From: Frateuria hangzhouensis | GTDB lineage: Bacteria; Pseudomonadota; Gammaproteobacteria; Xanthomonadales; Rhodanobacteraceae | Direction of reading: 5' to 3' | DNA length: 64,000 nucleotides | Assembly (NCBI RefSeq): GCF_026410505.1 | Contig: NZ_JAPMIU010000003.1 | Coordinates: forward strand, 124,001 to 188,000 | Part shown: positions 12,837-21,875 of the stretch, piece after piece | Numbering within the stretch: the first letter of the stretch is position 1 | How the letters are laid out: every line of letters starts with the position of its first letter | Translations under genes and position numbers: made by a program | The notes under the pieces: model-generated | What the model was told of the DNA's origin: nothing | The model's database searches: none | The model's input: only the letters and a program-made list of their open reading frames with translations

Positions 12837-14153
12837 ATGCCCAGATTGAAATCGCTCTTCGCCCTTGCCGTGCTGTGCCTGGCCGCGCTGGTGGCTGGCC
12901 CCGCGGGTGCGCAGGCGCTCAACGTGGACATCGTCGGTGGCGTCAAGACGGCCACGCCGATCGTGGTGGTGCCGTTCGCCCAGCAGGGTGGCGCGCCTCT
13001 GCCCACCGACGTGGCTGACGTCATCCGCAACGACTTCAACCGCTCGGGGAAGTTCCGCGCGCTGGCCAGGAGCGAGATCGTCGAGTCGCCCTCGCGCGGG
13101 GCCGACATCAAGTTCGCCACCTGGCGGTTGCTCAAGCAGGACTACATCACCGTCGGCCGCATCAGCGACGCCGGTGGCGGGCTGCTGCGGATCGAATACG
13201 AGCTGTGGGACGTCAACAAGCAGCAAAGCCTGCTCTCGCAGGCGTTTACCGCGCCAGCCGGCGACCTGCGCGGCGTGGCCCACCAGATCGCCGATCAGAT
13301 CTACGAGAAGATCACCGGCGTGCGCGGCGCCTTCTGGACCCGCATCGCGTACATCACCGCCGTGGGCCTGGGCAACAACACCACCTATTCGCTGATCGTG
13401 GCCGATTCGGACGGCTACAACCCGCAGGTCGTGGCCCGCTCGCGCGAGTCCCTGCTGTCGCCGTCCTGGTCGCCGGACGGTACCAAGATCGCCTATGTCT
13501 CCTTCGAGAGCGGCAATTCGCAGGTCTACGTGCAGGACATCACCACCGGCTCGCGCCAGCTGGTCGCCGCGCACAAGAAGGGCATCAACGGCGCGCCGGC
13601 CTGGTCGCCGGACGGCAGCAAGCTGGCCGTGTCGCTGTCCTACGTGGGCAACCCGGAGCTGTTCGTGATCGACATGGCCACGCGCAAGGAAACGCGCATG
13701 ACCAACAGCCTGTCGATCGACACCGAGCCGACGTGGGCGGCCGATGGCCAGACCATCTACTTCACGTCCGACCGTTCCGGCCGGCCGCAGGTCTACCAGA
13801 TGCCTGCCGGCGGCGGCTCGCCTACCCGCATCAGCTTCGACGGCCAGAACAACGCCAATGCCGACATCAGCTACGACGGCAAGCTGATCGCGATGGTGCA
13901 GGGCAATGGGAACGTGTATCGTATTGCCATTATGGATCGCAGTCTGGGTGGGCAGGTGCGCTTCATCTCGCCCGGTCCGATTGACGACTCCCCGAGCTTC
14001 GCACCGAACGCCAGCATGTTGTTGTACGCGGCTACCGAAGGGCGCCGTGGCGTGCTGTATGCCGTTTCGGCCGATGGCCAGGTCCGCCAGCGCCTCGTGC
14101 TGTCCGACGGGGATGTACGCGAACCGGCCTGGGGGCCGTACCGGCAGCGTTGA
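12837..14153 (+). CDS. tolB: Tol-Pal periplasmic beta-propeller TolB
   Basis: Periplasmic protein that shuttles between TolA and Pal; 438 residues. The signal peptide probably ends at AGPAGAQA. An N-terminal domain (NVDIVGGVKTATPIVVVPFA) is followed by a six-bladed propeller with repeated WSPDG and YDG motifs (SPSWSPDGTKIAYVS, APAWSPDGSKLAVS, DTEPTWAADGQTIYFTSDRS). It begins 7 bases after tolA. Confidence 0.97.
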   Translation: MPRLKSLFALAVLCLAALVAGPAGAQALNVDIVGGVKTATPIVVVPFAQQGGAPLPTDVADVIRNDFNRSGKFRALARSEIVESPSRGADIKFATWRLLKQDYITVGRISDAGGGLLRIEYELWDVNKQQSLLSQAFTAPAGDLRGVAHQIADQIYEKITGVRGAFWTRIAYITAVGLGNNTTYSLIVADSDGYNPQVVARSRESLLSPSWSPDGTKIAYVSFESGNSQVYVQDITTGSRQLVAAHKKGINGAPAWSPDGSKLAVSLSYVGNPELFVIDMATRKETRMTNSLSIDTEPTWAADGQTIYFTSDRSGRPQVYQMPAGGGSPTRISFDGQNNANADISYDGKLIAMVQGNGNVYRIAIMDRSLGGQVRFISPGPIDDSPSFAPNASMLLYAATEGRRGVLYAVSADGQVRQRLVLSDGDVREPAWGPYRQR

Positions 14154-14410
14154 GTTTTTTAATTCCGTTGGGCGCGAAAGCGTTCCGGCGGAATGCCCAT
14201 GGAGCGGGCCGAAACGGCGCTTCGGCGTCATTTCGCTTCTGGTGGGCGCCGCCAAGGCGTCCAGCCAATCGGTTGCCAGGCGCGATGAGCATCTGGCCCG
14301 GGTTACACCAAGCGTCATACAACAAGCCGGCCCACCGGCGAACACCGTCCCGTAACCGCAATCGTTATTGACTGTCGGAACTCAAACCCCGTTTTGAAGG
14401 AACGTCACCC

Positions 14411-14920
14411 ATGAATAAGACCGCACGCGTCGCCCTGGTCGCCCTGCTCTGCATCGGCGCAGCCGCTTGCTCCAAGAAGCAGGAAGTCAAGCCGCAGCCG
14501 CCCCAGCCGGAGCCGCAGCCGCAGACCCAGCCGGTGCAGGAAAGCAACAAGTACACCCCGGCCGATCTCGACACCGACGCCTGCCTGCGCCAGCGCGTCG
14601 TGTACTTCGATTTCGACAAGACCGAGATCAAGCCCGAGTTCCAGGAAATCATGGCTTGCCACGCCAAGTACCTGCAGGACCGCCCGGAAGCCCACCTGCG
14701 CCTGGAAGGCAACACCGACGAGCGTGGCACCCGCGAGTACAACCTGGGCCTCGGCGAGCGCCGCGGCAACGCCGTCTCCGACGCGCTGCAGGCCAACGGC
14801 GGCTCGGCCAGCCAGCTCGAAGTGATCTCCTACGGCAAGGAAAAGCCGGTGTGCCGTGAGCACAACGAGGACTGCTGGAGCAAGAACCGCCGCGTCGAGA
14901 TCGTTTACACGGCGAAGTGA
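14411..14920 (+). CDS. pal: Peptidoglycan-associated lipoprotein Pal
   Basis: Outer-membrane lipoprotein anchoring the Tol system to peptidoglycan; 169 residues. The lipobox is IGAAAC with Cys18. A Pro/Gln linker follows, then an OmpA-like domain (VYFDFDKTEIKPEFQEI..) with the diaminopimelate-binding NTDERGTREYNLGLGERRGN motif. Two more Cys pairs occur (ACLRQ, ACHAK, VCREH, DCWSK). The 257-base gap after tolB contains no gene I can support and may hold an extra promoter (TTGACT at 14368), though no good -10 box was seen. Confidence 0.97.
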   Translation: MNKTARVALVALLCIGAAACSKKQEVKPQPPQPEPQPQTQPVQESNKYTPADLDTDACLRQRVVYFDFDKTEIKPEFQEIMACHAKYLQDRPEAHLRLEGNTDERGTREYNLGLGERRGNAVSDALQANGGSASQLEVISYGKEKPVCREHNEDCWSKNRRVEIVYTAK

Positions 14921-15783
14921 TGAAGACCGCACTGGCTAAGCGTTTCACGGCCAGGCTCGGCATGGCGGGCGCGATTGCGTCCGCCATGCTCGTTGCCGTT
15001 CCGGCTTTGGCACAGAACTCCCGCCTGAGCCTCGCCGATCGCGTGGCACGACTGGAGCAGCAGGCGCAGGCGCAGGCGCAGAACCAGGGCGGCGTCGGCA
15101 TGGTCAACCAGGTGCAGCAACTGCAAGCGCAGGTGCAGCAACTGCAGGGCCAGGTCGAAGAGTTGCGCCACGAGCTGCAGCAGTTGCAGGATAAGGGCAA
15201 GGCGCAGTACATCGACCTCGATTCGCGGCTGGGCCGCCTCGAGGGCAACGGCGCCGGCATGAATACCCCGGCCGCGGGTGGCAGCACCCCGGCTTCTTCG
15301 GCTTCGGCCGCGAGTGCGCCGACACCGGCCAGCGCGGGCACCGCCGCCGCTCCGGCCAGCGCCGCCAGCGCGCCCGCCGCGGCCCCCGATGCGAACGCCC
15401 AGGCGGCCTACGACTCGGCCTTTCAGGCGTTGCGCGGTGGCGATTATGCGCAGGCCTCGCGTGGCTTCCGCAGCTTCATCCAGCAGCACCCGGACAACAC
15501 GCTCACACCCAACGCCTGGTACTGGTTGGGCGAGTCCTATTACGTGACGATGAACTACCCGGTGGCGCTGGAAGCCTTCCAGCGGTTGCTGGCGCAGTTC
15601 CCGCAGAGCGAGAAGGCGCCCGACGCGCTGCTCAAGGTCGGCTACAGCCAGCTCGAGCTCAAGCAGACCGATGCCGGCAAGGCCACGCTGCAACAGGTCG
15701 CCAGCAAGTATCCCGATTCCCGCGCCGCCAGCCTGGCGCAGGAACGCCTGCGCCGACTGCAGCTGCAATCGGCGATTCGCTGA
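14920..15783 (+). CDS. cpoB: Cell-division coordinator CpoB (YbgF)
   Basis: Periplasmic protein that couples the Tol system to penicillin-binding-protein activity at division; 287 residues. Signal peptide to about ALAQN, then a Gln-rich trimerising coiled coil (residues 40-105), an Ala/Pro/Ser linker, and C-terminal tetratricopeptide repeats (AYDSAFQALRGGDYAQASRG, PNAWYWLGESYY, PDALLKVGYSQLELKQTDAG). The ATG at 14920 shares its A with the pal TGA stop; a GTG codon 3 bases earlier is also in frame. Confidence 0.94.
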   Translation: MKTALAKRFTARLGMAGAIASAMLVAVPALAQNSRLSLADRVARLEQQAQAQAQNQGGVGMVNQVQQLQAQVQQLQGQVEELRHELQQLQDKGKAQYIDLDSRLGRLEGNGAGMNTPAAGGSTPASSASAASAPTPASAGTAAAPASAASAPAAAPDANAQAAYDSAFQALRGGDYAQASRGFRSFIQQHPDNTLTPNAWYWLGESYYVTMNYPVALEAFQRLLAQFPQSEKAPDALLKVGYSQLELKQTDAGKATLQQVASKYPDSRAASLAQERLRRLQLQSAIR

Positions 15784-15794
15784 AGTTCGTGGTG

Positions 15795-16478
15795 ATGAGT
15801 AGTGACGCGGGCGCGACGCCCGCCGTGACGGTGCCGGCCGAGCGCCTGCGCATCACCGAGATCTTCCACTCGATCCAGGGCGAGGCCGACGCGATCGGCT
15901 GGCGCACCGTGTTCGTGCGCCTGACCGGCTGTCCACTGCGCTGTACCTGGTGCGATACCGAATATTCGTTCTACGGCGGCGGCTGGCGCGCGATCGAGGA
16001 GATCGTGGCCGAGGTGGCTTCCCATGGCGCGCACCACGTCTGCGTCACCGGCGGCGAACCGTTGGCGCAGAAGCGCTGCCCGATCCTGCTGCGCAAGCTG
16101 TGCGACGCCGGCTACGAGGTGTCGCTGGAAACCTCCGGCGCGCTGGACGTTTCGGTCGTCGATCCGCGCGTGCGCAAGGTGATGGACTTGAAAGCGCCCG
16201 ACTCCGGCGAGAGCGCGCGCAACCTGTGGAGCAACCTCGAGCACCTGTTGCCGCACGACCAGATCAAGATCGTCATCGCCAGCCGCGCCGACTACGAATG
16301 GGCGCGCGGCGTGGTCGCCGAGCACGGGCTGGATCGCCGCTGCATGGTGCTGTTCTCGCCCGTGCACGGCGCGGTGCAGCCGCGCGAGCTGGCCGAATGG
16401 ATCATCGAAGACCGCCTTCCGGTGCGTTTCCAGATGCAGTTGCACAAGCTGCTGTGGAACGACGCGCCGGGGCATTGA
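15795..16478 (+). CDS. queE: 7-carboxy-7-deazaguanine synthase
   Basis: Radical SAM enzyme that makes 7-carboxy-7-deazaguanine on the way to queuosine; 227 residues. The iron-sulfur motif CxxxCxxC reads CPLRCTWC, preceded by the substrate-side segment IFHSIQGEADAIGWRTVFVR. The SAM-binding glycine motif is CVTGGEPLAQ. The start at 15795 is the ATG of two GTG and one ATG in a row. It follows cpoB by 11 bases and precedes queC. Confidence 0.96.
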   Translation: MSSDAGATPAVTVPAERLRITEIFHSIQGEADAIGWRTVFVRLTGCPLRCTWCDTEYSFYGGGWRAIEEIVAEVASHGAHHVCVTGGEPLAQKRCPILLRKLCDAGYEVSLETSGALDVSVVDPRVRKVMDLKAPDSGESARNLWSNLEHLLPHDQIKIVIASRADYEWARGVVAEHGLDRRCMVLFSPVHGAVQPRELAEWIIEDRLPVRFQMQLHKLLWNDAPGH

Positions 16479-16567
16479 AGCTCTTCGCCACCCTGCTTGC
16501 AGGCGGTCGGGACGCGGGTGACGCCTTTCGTGACGATTACCGGCACTCACGGTGGGCGAGCGCGCCA

Positions 16568-16596
16568 GAAGCATCGCCCACAAGTGGGCTCTCAAG
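16568..16596. repeat. Half of a family B repeat (B3)
   Basis: GAAGCATCGCCCACAAGTGG followed by GCTCTCAAG is one arm of family B in the 256-base gap between queE and queC. The other arm is missing. A C-rich/G-rich inverted repeat (CCTCCCTGCAAGCAGGGGAGG region, 16640-16660) lies beside it. No gene was seen in the gap. Confidence 0.75.
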
Positions 16597-16734
16597 GGAG
16601 GGCGGGCCGCCGCCGGTTGACGAGGCAGCCCTCCCCATCCTCCCTGCAAGCAGGGGAGGGTGCTCATGCACCGTGGCCTGTGACGCCGCGTGTGCTTTCC
16701 GGCCGGTGACCGGCCGTACCAAGGAAACCCTCCC

Positions 16735-17415
16735 ATGTCCCAACCCATCTCCCGCAAGGCCGTCGTGCTCGTCTCCGGCGGCATGGACTCGGCCGTCGTC
16801 CTCGCCATCGCCCGCGAACAGGGCTTCGGGGTGCACGCGCTGAGCGTTGCCTATGGCCAGCGCCACAGCTCGGAGCTGGAGGCCGCCAAACGCGTCGCCG
16901 ATAAGCAAGGCGCGATCGAACACAAGACCGTGCAGGTCGACCTGCGCAGCATCGGCGGCTCCGCGCTCACCGCCGACATCGAGGTGCCGGAGCAGGGCGG
17001 CGACGGCATCCCCGTCACCTACGTGCCGGCGCGCAACACCATCATGCTGTCGATTGCGCTGGGCTGGGCCGAGGTGCTGGGCGCGAACGACATCTTCTGC
17101 GGCGTCAACGCGGTGGATTATTCGGGCTATCCCGATTGCCGCCCGGCCTTCATCGACGCCTTCGAACAACTGGCCAACGTGGCCACCAAGGCCGGCGTGG
17201 AGGGCGCCGGCCTGCGCATCCATGCGCCGCTGATGCGCATGAGCAAGGCCGACATCGCCCGCGAAGGCCAGCGGCTGGAAGTGGATTTCGGGCAGACGGT
17301 GAGCTGTTACCAGGCCGACGCCCAGGGCAGCGCCTGCGGCCACTGCGACGCCTGCCACCTGCGCGCCGAAGGCTTCCGCGCCGCAGGGATTGCCGATCCC
17401 ACCCACTACGTCTGA
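16735..17415 (+). CDS. queC: 7-cyano-7-deazaguanine synthase
   Basis: ATP-dependent enzyme that converts 7-carboxy-7-deazaguanine to preQ0; 226 residues. The PP-loop is [12 protein letters not shown] near the N-terminus. The C-terminal zinc site is CxxxxxxxxCGHCxxC ([20 protein letters not shown]). The start at 16735 (MSQPISRKA) fits the family. Together with queE and the YhhQ-like transporter at 36.3 kb it shows that the cell both makes and probably salvages queuosine precursors. Confidence 0.97.
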   Translation: MSQPISRKAVVLVSGGMDSAVVLAIAREQGFGVHALSVAYGQRHSSELEAAKRVADKQGAIEHKTVQVDLRSIGGSALTADIEVPEQGGDGIPVTYVPARNTIMLSIALGWAEVLGANDIFCGVNAVDYSGYPDCRPAFIDAFEQLANVATKAGVEGAGLRIHAPLMRMSKADIAREGQRLEVDFGQTVSCYQADAQGSACGHCDACHLRAEGFRAAGIADPTHYV

Positions 17416-17427
17416 CGCCGGAGCGCC

Positions 17428-17500
17428 TGTAGGAGCCTACTTGTGAGCGATGCTCTTGTCGCGCCTGGAAAAAGCATCGCCCACAAGCGGGCTCCTACAA
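17428..17500. repeat. Family B palindromic repeat (copy B4)
   Basis: TGTAGGAGCCTACTTGTGAG and the inverse arm CACAAGCGGGCTCCTACAA between queC and the tRNA promoter. It probably helps to end queEC transcripts before the tRNA gene. Confidence 0.9.
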
Positions 17501-17510
17501 AAGCGCGGGA

Positions 17511-17539
17511 TTGTGCGGCCCGCAGGCAAACACTAAAAT
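17511..17539 (+). promoter_or_regulatory. Promoter of tRNA-Lys
   Basis: TTGTGC at 17511-17516 and TAAAAT at 17534-17539 are spaced by 17 bases, placing transcription start about 10 bases before the tRNA. The bases after the -10 box (CGTCCGTTCG) resemble those downstream of the TAAAAT boxes before aspS and yebC. Confidence 0.65.
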
Positions 17540-17555
17540 CGTCCGTTCGCTTGAT

Positions 17556-17631
17556 GGGTCGTTAGCTCAGTTGGTAGAGCAGTAGACTTTTAATCTATTG
17601 GTCCCGGGTTCGAGTCCCGGACGACCCACCA
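17556..17631 (+). tRNA. tRNA-Lys (anticodon TTT)
   Basis: A 76-base cloverleaf: acceptor GGGTCGT pairs with ACGACCC, the D arm is GCTCAGTTGGTAGAGC, the anticodon loop CTTTTAA gives anticodon TTT, and the T arm has GGTTCGAGTCC. The 3' CCA is encoded. It is a well-known integration site for islands, but the downstream sequence here shows no integrase. Confidence 0.98.
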
Positions 17632-17639
17632 GTGACATC

Positions 17640-17667
17640 AAGGGCTTGCAGCGATGCAGGCCCTTTT
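17640..17667 (+). terminator. Rho-independent terminator after tRNA-Lys
   Basis: GGGCTTGCA (17642-17650) pairs with TGCAGGCCC (17655-17663, one G-T pair) around a GCGA loop and is followed by TTTT. It lies 10 bases after the tRNA. Confidence 0.85.
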
Positions 17668-17752
17668 CGTTGCATGGCGTCGGCAAGGCTCCTGTCTGGA
17701 AGCTCCGCCGGCCGGGGGAGGCCACGCGAAGGCTTCGCGTGGCCCGGTTTCT

Positions 17753-18031
17753 TCAGCGAGCCATTCCCGCAACTTTGTCCTCCGTTTCGATCGCCCCTTC
17801 GTGGGGCGAATACTGCTTGATCGGCTTGTCCGGTGCCGATACCGATGCCAACGGGCAGAACCGCAGACACACCCGATACCTGGTGTCGCAGTCGGTGGCA
17901 CCCGAAGCCACACAACCTTCGTAGGCCGGAACACAGCTACTGCAGTTGGGCTGAGCCACGGCGGGCGAGGCCGAGAAGAAGGAACCGGCAACGGCCAACG
18001 CGATGGCCGAACAGGTAAGTCGCAGATTCAT
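17753..18031 (-). CDS. Small secreted cysteine-rich protein, unknown function
   Basis: 92 residues with a clear signal peptide ending SASPAVAQ. The mature part has six cysteines in about 40 residues (CSSC, EGC, DCDTRYRVC, RFC), followed by a charged, Cys-free tail. The pattern suggests a small disulfide-stabilised or metal-binding periplasmic protein. GGGAG lies about 8 bases before the ATG. It is divergent from the threonine aldolase gene and convergent with tRNA-Lys. I do not recognise a family. The 241-base gap upstream (18032-18272) holds no other gene. Confidence 0.7.
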   Translation of the reverse strand: MNLRLTCSAIALAVAGSFFSASPAVAQPNCSSCVPAYEGCVASGATDCDTRYRVCLRFCPLASVSAPDKPIKQYSPHEGAIETEDKVAGMAR

Positions 18032-18272
18032 GGTACGTCTCCCTGATGCTCCTCAATTGGAGCGGCTCCATGTTCCGCTTGCGCACGCCCTTTCCAATGT
18101 GTTCCAAGGCTCCAAATGCCTGTAGGGCAACCCTGAAACTACGTGAAGCAACCGTGAAAGACGGCTTGCCCGGCCCCCGCATGGCGAAATACCGCATGTG
18201 CATTGGAGGCGAGCGGCTTGCCGACAGCGCGGTCGGGCGCCAAGCTGCGATTTTGAGCTCTCGAGGTGAAAT

Positions 18273-19295
18273 GTGGACTGGGTGGACCTGCGCAGCGATA
18301 CCGTGACCCGGCCCACGCCCGCCATGCGCGCCGCGATGCTGGACGCGCCCGTGGGCGACGACGTCTACGGCGAGGACCCGACCGTCAACGCGCTTCAGCA
18401 GCGGCTGGCCGACGAGCTGGGTTTCGAGGCCGGGCTGTTCGTGCCCAGCGGCACGCAATCCAACCTGCTGGCGCTGATGTCGCACTGCGAGCGCGGCGAC
18501 GAGTACATCGTCGGCATGGATGCGCACACCTACAAGTTCGAGGGCGGCGGGGCGGCGGTGCTCGGTTCGATCCAGCCGCAGCCGATCGTGCAGGACGCCG
18601 ACGGCTCGCTGCCGCTGGAGCGCGTGGCTGCGGCGATCAAGCCAGTCGACCCGCACTTCGCGCGCACGCGCCTGCTGGCGCTGGAAAACACCTGGCACGG
18701 CCGCGTGCTGCCCACCGGCTACCTGCGCGAGGCGAGCGACTTCGCGCGAAAGCATGGCCTGGCGCTGCATCTGGACGGTGCCCGCCTGTACAACGCGGCG
18801 GTGGCCTCCGGCATGCCCGCGCGCGAGATCGCGCGGCGGTTCGACAGCGTCTCGGTATGCCTGTCCAAGGGGCTGGGCGCGCCGGTTGGTTCGGTGCTGG
18901 TCGGCTCAGAGGCGTTGGTCGACAAGGCACGGCGCTGGCGCAAGGTCACCGGCGGCGGCTGGCGCCAGGCCGGCCTGCTGGCGGCGGCGGGCCTGCATGC
19001 GCTGGACCATCACGTCGCGCGGCTGGCCGACGACCACGCCCGCGCCGCCACGCTGGCCGGGCAACTCGAAGCCATGCCGGGCCTGCGCCTGCTCGGCCAG
19101 CACACCAACATGGTCTTCGTCGAAGTGCCGGCCGAACGCCTGCGCGAGCTGGACGCGCACCTGCGCGAAGCCCGCATCCGCATCAGCATCGGCTACCTGC
19201 CCACGCTGCGGCTGGTCACGCATCTGGACGTGGACGATGCCGGCATCGAGCGCACCGTGCAGGCATTCGCCGCCTTCTTCCACGCGCAACGCTAG
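18273..19295 (+). CDS. ltaE: Low-specificity L-threonine aldolase
   Basis: PLP enzyme cleaving threonine or allo-threonine to glycine and acetaldehyde; 340 residues. Typical parts are [16 protein letters not shown] at the N-terminus, [16 protein letters not shown], and the PLP lysine Lys199 in [12 protein letters not shown]. The start is a GTG at 18273 ([11 protein letters not shown]) with GAGGTGA just upstream; no in-frame ATG is available before the conserved region. Could be annotated beta-eliminating lyase, but the length and motifs favour LtaE. Confidence 0.93.
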   Translation: MDWVDLRSDTVTRPTPAMRAAMLDAPVGDDVYGEDPTVNALQQRLADELGFEAGLFVPSGTQSNLLALMSHCERGDEYIVGMDAHTYKFEGGGAAVLGSIQPQPIVQDADGSLPLERVAAAIKPVDPHFARTRLLALENTWHGRVLPTGYLREASDFARKHGLALHLDGARLYNAAVASGMPAREIARRFDSVSVCLSKGLGAPVGSVLVGSEALVDKARRWRKVTGGGWRQAGLLAAAGLHALDHHVARLADDHARAATLAGQLEAMPGLRLLGQHTNMVFVEVPAERLRELDAHLREARIRISIGYLPTLRLVTHLDVDDAGIERTVQAFAAFFHAQR

Positions 19296-19328
19296 ACTTC
19301 GCTTACCCGAAGGAAAAGGACGTTCCTG

Positions 19329-20318
19329 ATGAAACCGACCTGCATGCTGGCCCTCATCCTCACGCTCGGATTCGGGCCACTGCCCGCCGCCATGGCGCAG
19401 ACACCGCCGGCCGACACCAAACCGTTCGCCTTCGATCGATCCGCCGCGCAGGACTCCACGCCGGCGGTCTGCGCCTTTCCCGGACTCACGCTGCCGGCCC
19501 AGGCGAAGGTCTTCGCCGCGGGCGCGTACGGCGGCAGCCGGCAGGCGTGGCAGATCGACGACAGCGGCCACGAAGCCACGCGGATGGATGTGGTCGCCAA
19601 CCAGCCGCAGGCGCCGGTGGTGCTGATGCTGGGCAGTTACGAGCCGACCGTCTGGAATGTCGGCTGGACGCCGGGGACGCGCATCCTGGCGGTGCTGCTC
19701 AGTGGCTACCACCGCCAGGTGATCACCGGCCTGCCGGCCAGCGTGCCGGTGCTCGTCAGCAGCTACGACAACAAGGGGCCGTGCGGCTACTTCTACGTCT
19801 CGGGCGAACGGGCCAAGCGGCTCAACCCCATCGCGCGCCAGGTGTTCGGGCAGGCGGTGGACATGCTCTACCTGGCACACGAGGGCAGGGTGGTGATCGG
19901 CGATCCGCTGCCCCCGGGCGTGGCGCTGGTGACGGACCGCAAGGCCCGCGCGCCCGAATCGTTCCGCCGGCCGGACTCGCAACTGGCCGGTCCGGCGGGC
20001 CTGGAGCAGGCGGTGCGCGACGGTTACCTGCGTCCGGCCACCCGGGCCGACGTCGACGCCTGGTTCGTCGCGTTGCAGGCGAGCCCGCGGCACGACGACG
20101 TGCCGCCGATCGCCGGTGGCGCGCCGCGGCGGCATATCAGCATGATCCGCGGCTACGTGGTGCTGAAGGATTACACGCTGCCGCCGGGCCTGTACGGGGC
20201 GAATTCGGCGACCTTCTTCGTGCCCAGGGGCGTGCCGCGGCCGCGGGGCGTGCTCGGCCACTCGACGCTGTACGACTTCAACACGCTTGCCTGCAGCGGC
20301 GTGGCCTGCAAGCTCTGA
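19329..20318 (+). CDS. Secreted protein of unknown function
   Basis: A 329-residue protein with a signal peptide (MKPTCMLALILTLGF..AMAQ) and no membrane segment after it. The central part (VLMLGSYEPTVWNVGWTPGT, ILAVLLSGYHRQVITGLPAS) reads like a beta-rich periplasmic domain. Six Cys are present including the signal peptide. AAGGAAAAGGA precedes the ATG, and the gene follows ltaE by 33 bases, so both may be on one transcript. I do not recognise a named family. A family A repeat follows. Confidence 0.8.
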   Translation: MKPTCMLALILTLGFGPLPAAMAQTPPADTKPFAFDRSAAQDSTPAVCAFPGLTLPAQAKVFAAGAYGGSRQAWQIDDSGHEATRMDVVANQPQAPVVLMLGSYEPTVWNVGWTPGTRILAVLLSGYHRQVITGLPASVPVLVSSYDNKGPCGYFYVSGERAKRLNPIARQVFGQAVDMLYLAHEGRVVIGDPLPPGVALVTDRKARAPESFRRPDSQLAGPAGLEQAVRDGYLRPATRADVDAWFVALQASPRHDDVPPIAGGAPRRHISMIRGYVVLKDYTLPPGLYGANSATFFVPRGVPRPRGVLGHSTLYDFNTLACSGVACKL

Positions 20319-20363
20319 GGATCATCCCGGACCTGCACGGCCGACAAACGGCGCCTTTTCCGC

Positions 20364-20431
20364 GTAGGGTGGGCTTCAGCCCACCATGCCAGTTGCGACG
20401 AGGCCCAAGGTGGGCTGAAGCCCAACCCGAC
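20364..20431. repeat. Family A palindromic repeat (copy A3)
   Basis: GTAGGGTGGGCTTCAGCCCA and the inverse arm AAGGTGGGCTGAAGCCCAAC lie between the convergent secreted-protein gene and the depolymerase gene, in the position of a two-way terminator. Confidence 0.92.
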
Positions 20432-20440
20432 GTGACTACG

Positions 20441-21682
20441 TCACGCGGCCGCGCGGATGAAGTCGCGCACCTGCGGATAGACCGTCTCGCGCCAGCGCCG
20501 GCCGCTGAAAATGCCGTAATGCCCAGCGCCCTCGATCATCTTGTGCGCGCGTCGCTTCACCGGGATGCCGCTGCACAGCGCGTGCGCCGCCTCGGTCTGG
20601 CCCAGGCCGGAGATGTCGTCCAGCTCGCCCTCGATGGTCAGCAGCGCGCTGCGCGAGATGGCGCCGGGATCGACCCGTTCGCCCGCCACGTCCCACAGCC
20701 CGCGCGGCAGCAGGCATTGCTGGAAGACGGTGCTGATCGTGTCCAGGTAATAACCCGCCGGCATGTCCAGCACGGCGTTGTATTCGTCATAGAAGCGGCG
20801 ATGTGCGTCGGCGTCGTCCAGGTCGCCGCGCAGCAGGTCCAGGTAGAAATCCCAGTGCGAGGACAGGTGCCGGCCGGGGTTCATCGCGACGAAGCCCGCG
20901 TGCTGCAGAAAGCCCGGATAGACCTTTCGGCCGCGGCCCGGATAGTTGGCCGGCACCGTGTGGATCAGGTTGGCCTCGAACCAGGACAACGGCTGGGTGG
21001 TCGCCAGGTCGTTGACGCTGGTGGGGCTGCGGCGCGGGTCGATCGGCCCGCCCATCATCACCAGGCTGCGCGGCGTTTCCTCGCCGCGCGCGGCCATCAG
21101 CGACACCGCCGCCAGCACCGGCACGGTCGGCTGGCACACCGACACCACATGCAGATCGCGCGCACCGAGGTGGCGGATGAACCGCTCGATGTAGCCGACG
21201 TAGTCGTCCAGCCCGAACATGCCCGCTTCGGCCGGCACCATGCGCGCGTCGACCCAGTCGGTGACGTAGACCTCGTGGTCGCGCAGCAATGTGCGCACGG
21301 TATCGCGCAGCAGCGTGGCGTGGTGTCCCGAAAGCGGCGCCACCAGCAGCACCGCCGGCTGGCGCTGCATCGCCTCGATCGCCGCCGGGTCGTCGCTGTA
21401 GCGCTTGAAGCGCCGCAGCTGGCAGAACGGCAGTTCGAGCGCGACCTGTTCCACCACCGCCACCGAGCGCCCGCCGGCCTGGATCTCGTGGATGCCGAAG
21501 GCGGGCTTCTCGTAGTCCTTGCCGAGCCGGTACATCAACTCGCAGCCGGCCGCCCAGCGTGCCGCGCCGGGCCATTGCGCCAACGCGCTTCCCGGCTCGC
21601 TGAACATCTTCGCGCTGGCTTGCGCGAAGTAGCTCATCGGGCCCAGGAAGGCGCGTTGCCACTCGTGGAGTTGATAGAGCAT
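20441..21682 (-). CDS. phaZ: Intracellular poly(3-hydroxybutyrate) depolymerase
   Basis: 413-residue alpha/beta-hydrolase matching the intracellular PHB depolymerases (PhaZ1 type of Ralstonia). The N-terminus MLYQLHEWQRAFLGPM is typical. The lipase-box equivalent is SVCQPTVP with Cys183 as nucleophile, as in that family, which uses Cys instead of Ser. Candidate acid and base residues are in IEGELDDISG and MIEGAGHYGIFSGRRW. The ATG at 21682 is chosen over a TTG 21 bases upstream. The enzyme would mobilise stored polyhydroxyalkanoate; no PHA synthase is in this window. Confidence 0.92.
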   Translation of the reverse strand: MLYQLHEWQRAFLGPMSYFAQASAKMFSEPGSALAQWPGAARWAAGCELMYRLGKDYEKPAFGIHEIQAGGRSVAVVEQVALELPFCQLRRFKRYSDDPAAIEAMQRQPAVLLVAPLSGHHATLLRDTVRTLLRDHEVYVTDWVDARMVPAEAGMFGLDDYVGYIERFIRHLGARDLHVVSVCQPTVPVLAAVSLMAARGEETPRSLVMMGGPIDPRRSPTSVNDLATTQPLSWFEANLIHTVPANYPGRGRKVYPGFLQHAGFVAMNPGRHLSSHWDFYLDLLRGDLDDADAHRRFYDEYNAVLDMPAGYYLDTISTVFQQCLLPRGLWDVAGERVDPGAISRSALLTIEGELDDISGLGQTEAAHALCSGIPVKRRAHKMIEGAGHYGIFSGRRWRETVYPQVRDFIRAAA

Positions 21683-21875
21683 GGCGGGAGGATGCGTGGG
21701 CAAAGCGCCATTCTAGTGGCTTTGTGCCGCAAATGTTGCGGTGCGGCAAGGCGGCCCATCGACTTCGCCGCTGCGTGCCTACGCTCGGGATGAACGGTGA
21801 AAGGAAGCCGCTCGCGTGTGAGGGAAAACCGTTCGCGTTGAGCGTAGCCCGAAGGGCGAAGTCGAAACGCCGGCC

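Noticed and set aside
14154-14410. A gene in the tolB-pal gap
   Set aside because: Short frames there lack ribosome-binding sites and recognisable motifs; the gap is likely untranslated leader.
17632-18300. Genomic island inserted at tRNA-Lys
   Set aside because: A tRNA-Lys is a favoured site, but there is no integrase or 3' direct repeat of the tRNA end in the following sequence, and a normal terminator follows the tRNA.
18266-21793. A 1175-codon forward frame through ltaE, the secreted protein and opposite phaZ
   Set aside because: Overlaps three well-supported genes in other frames; composition is that of a shadow frame.
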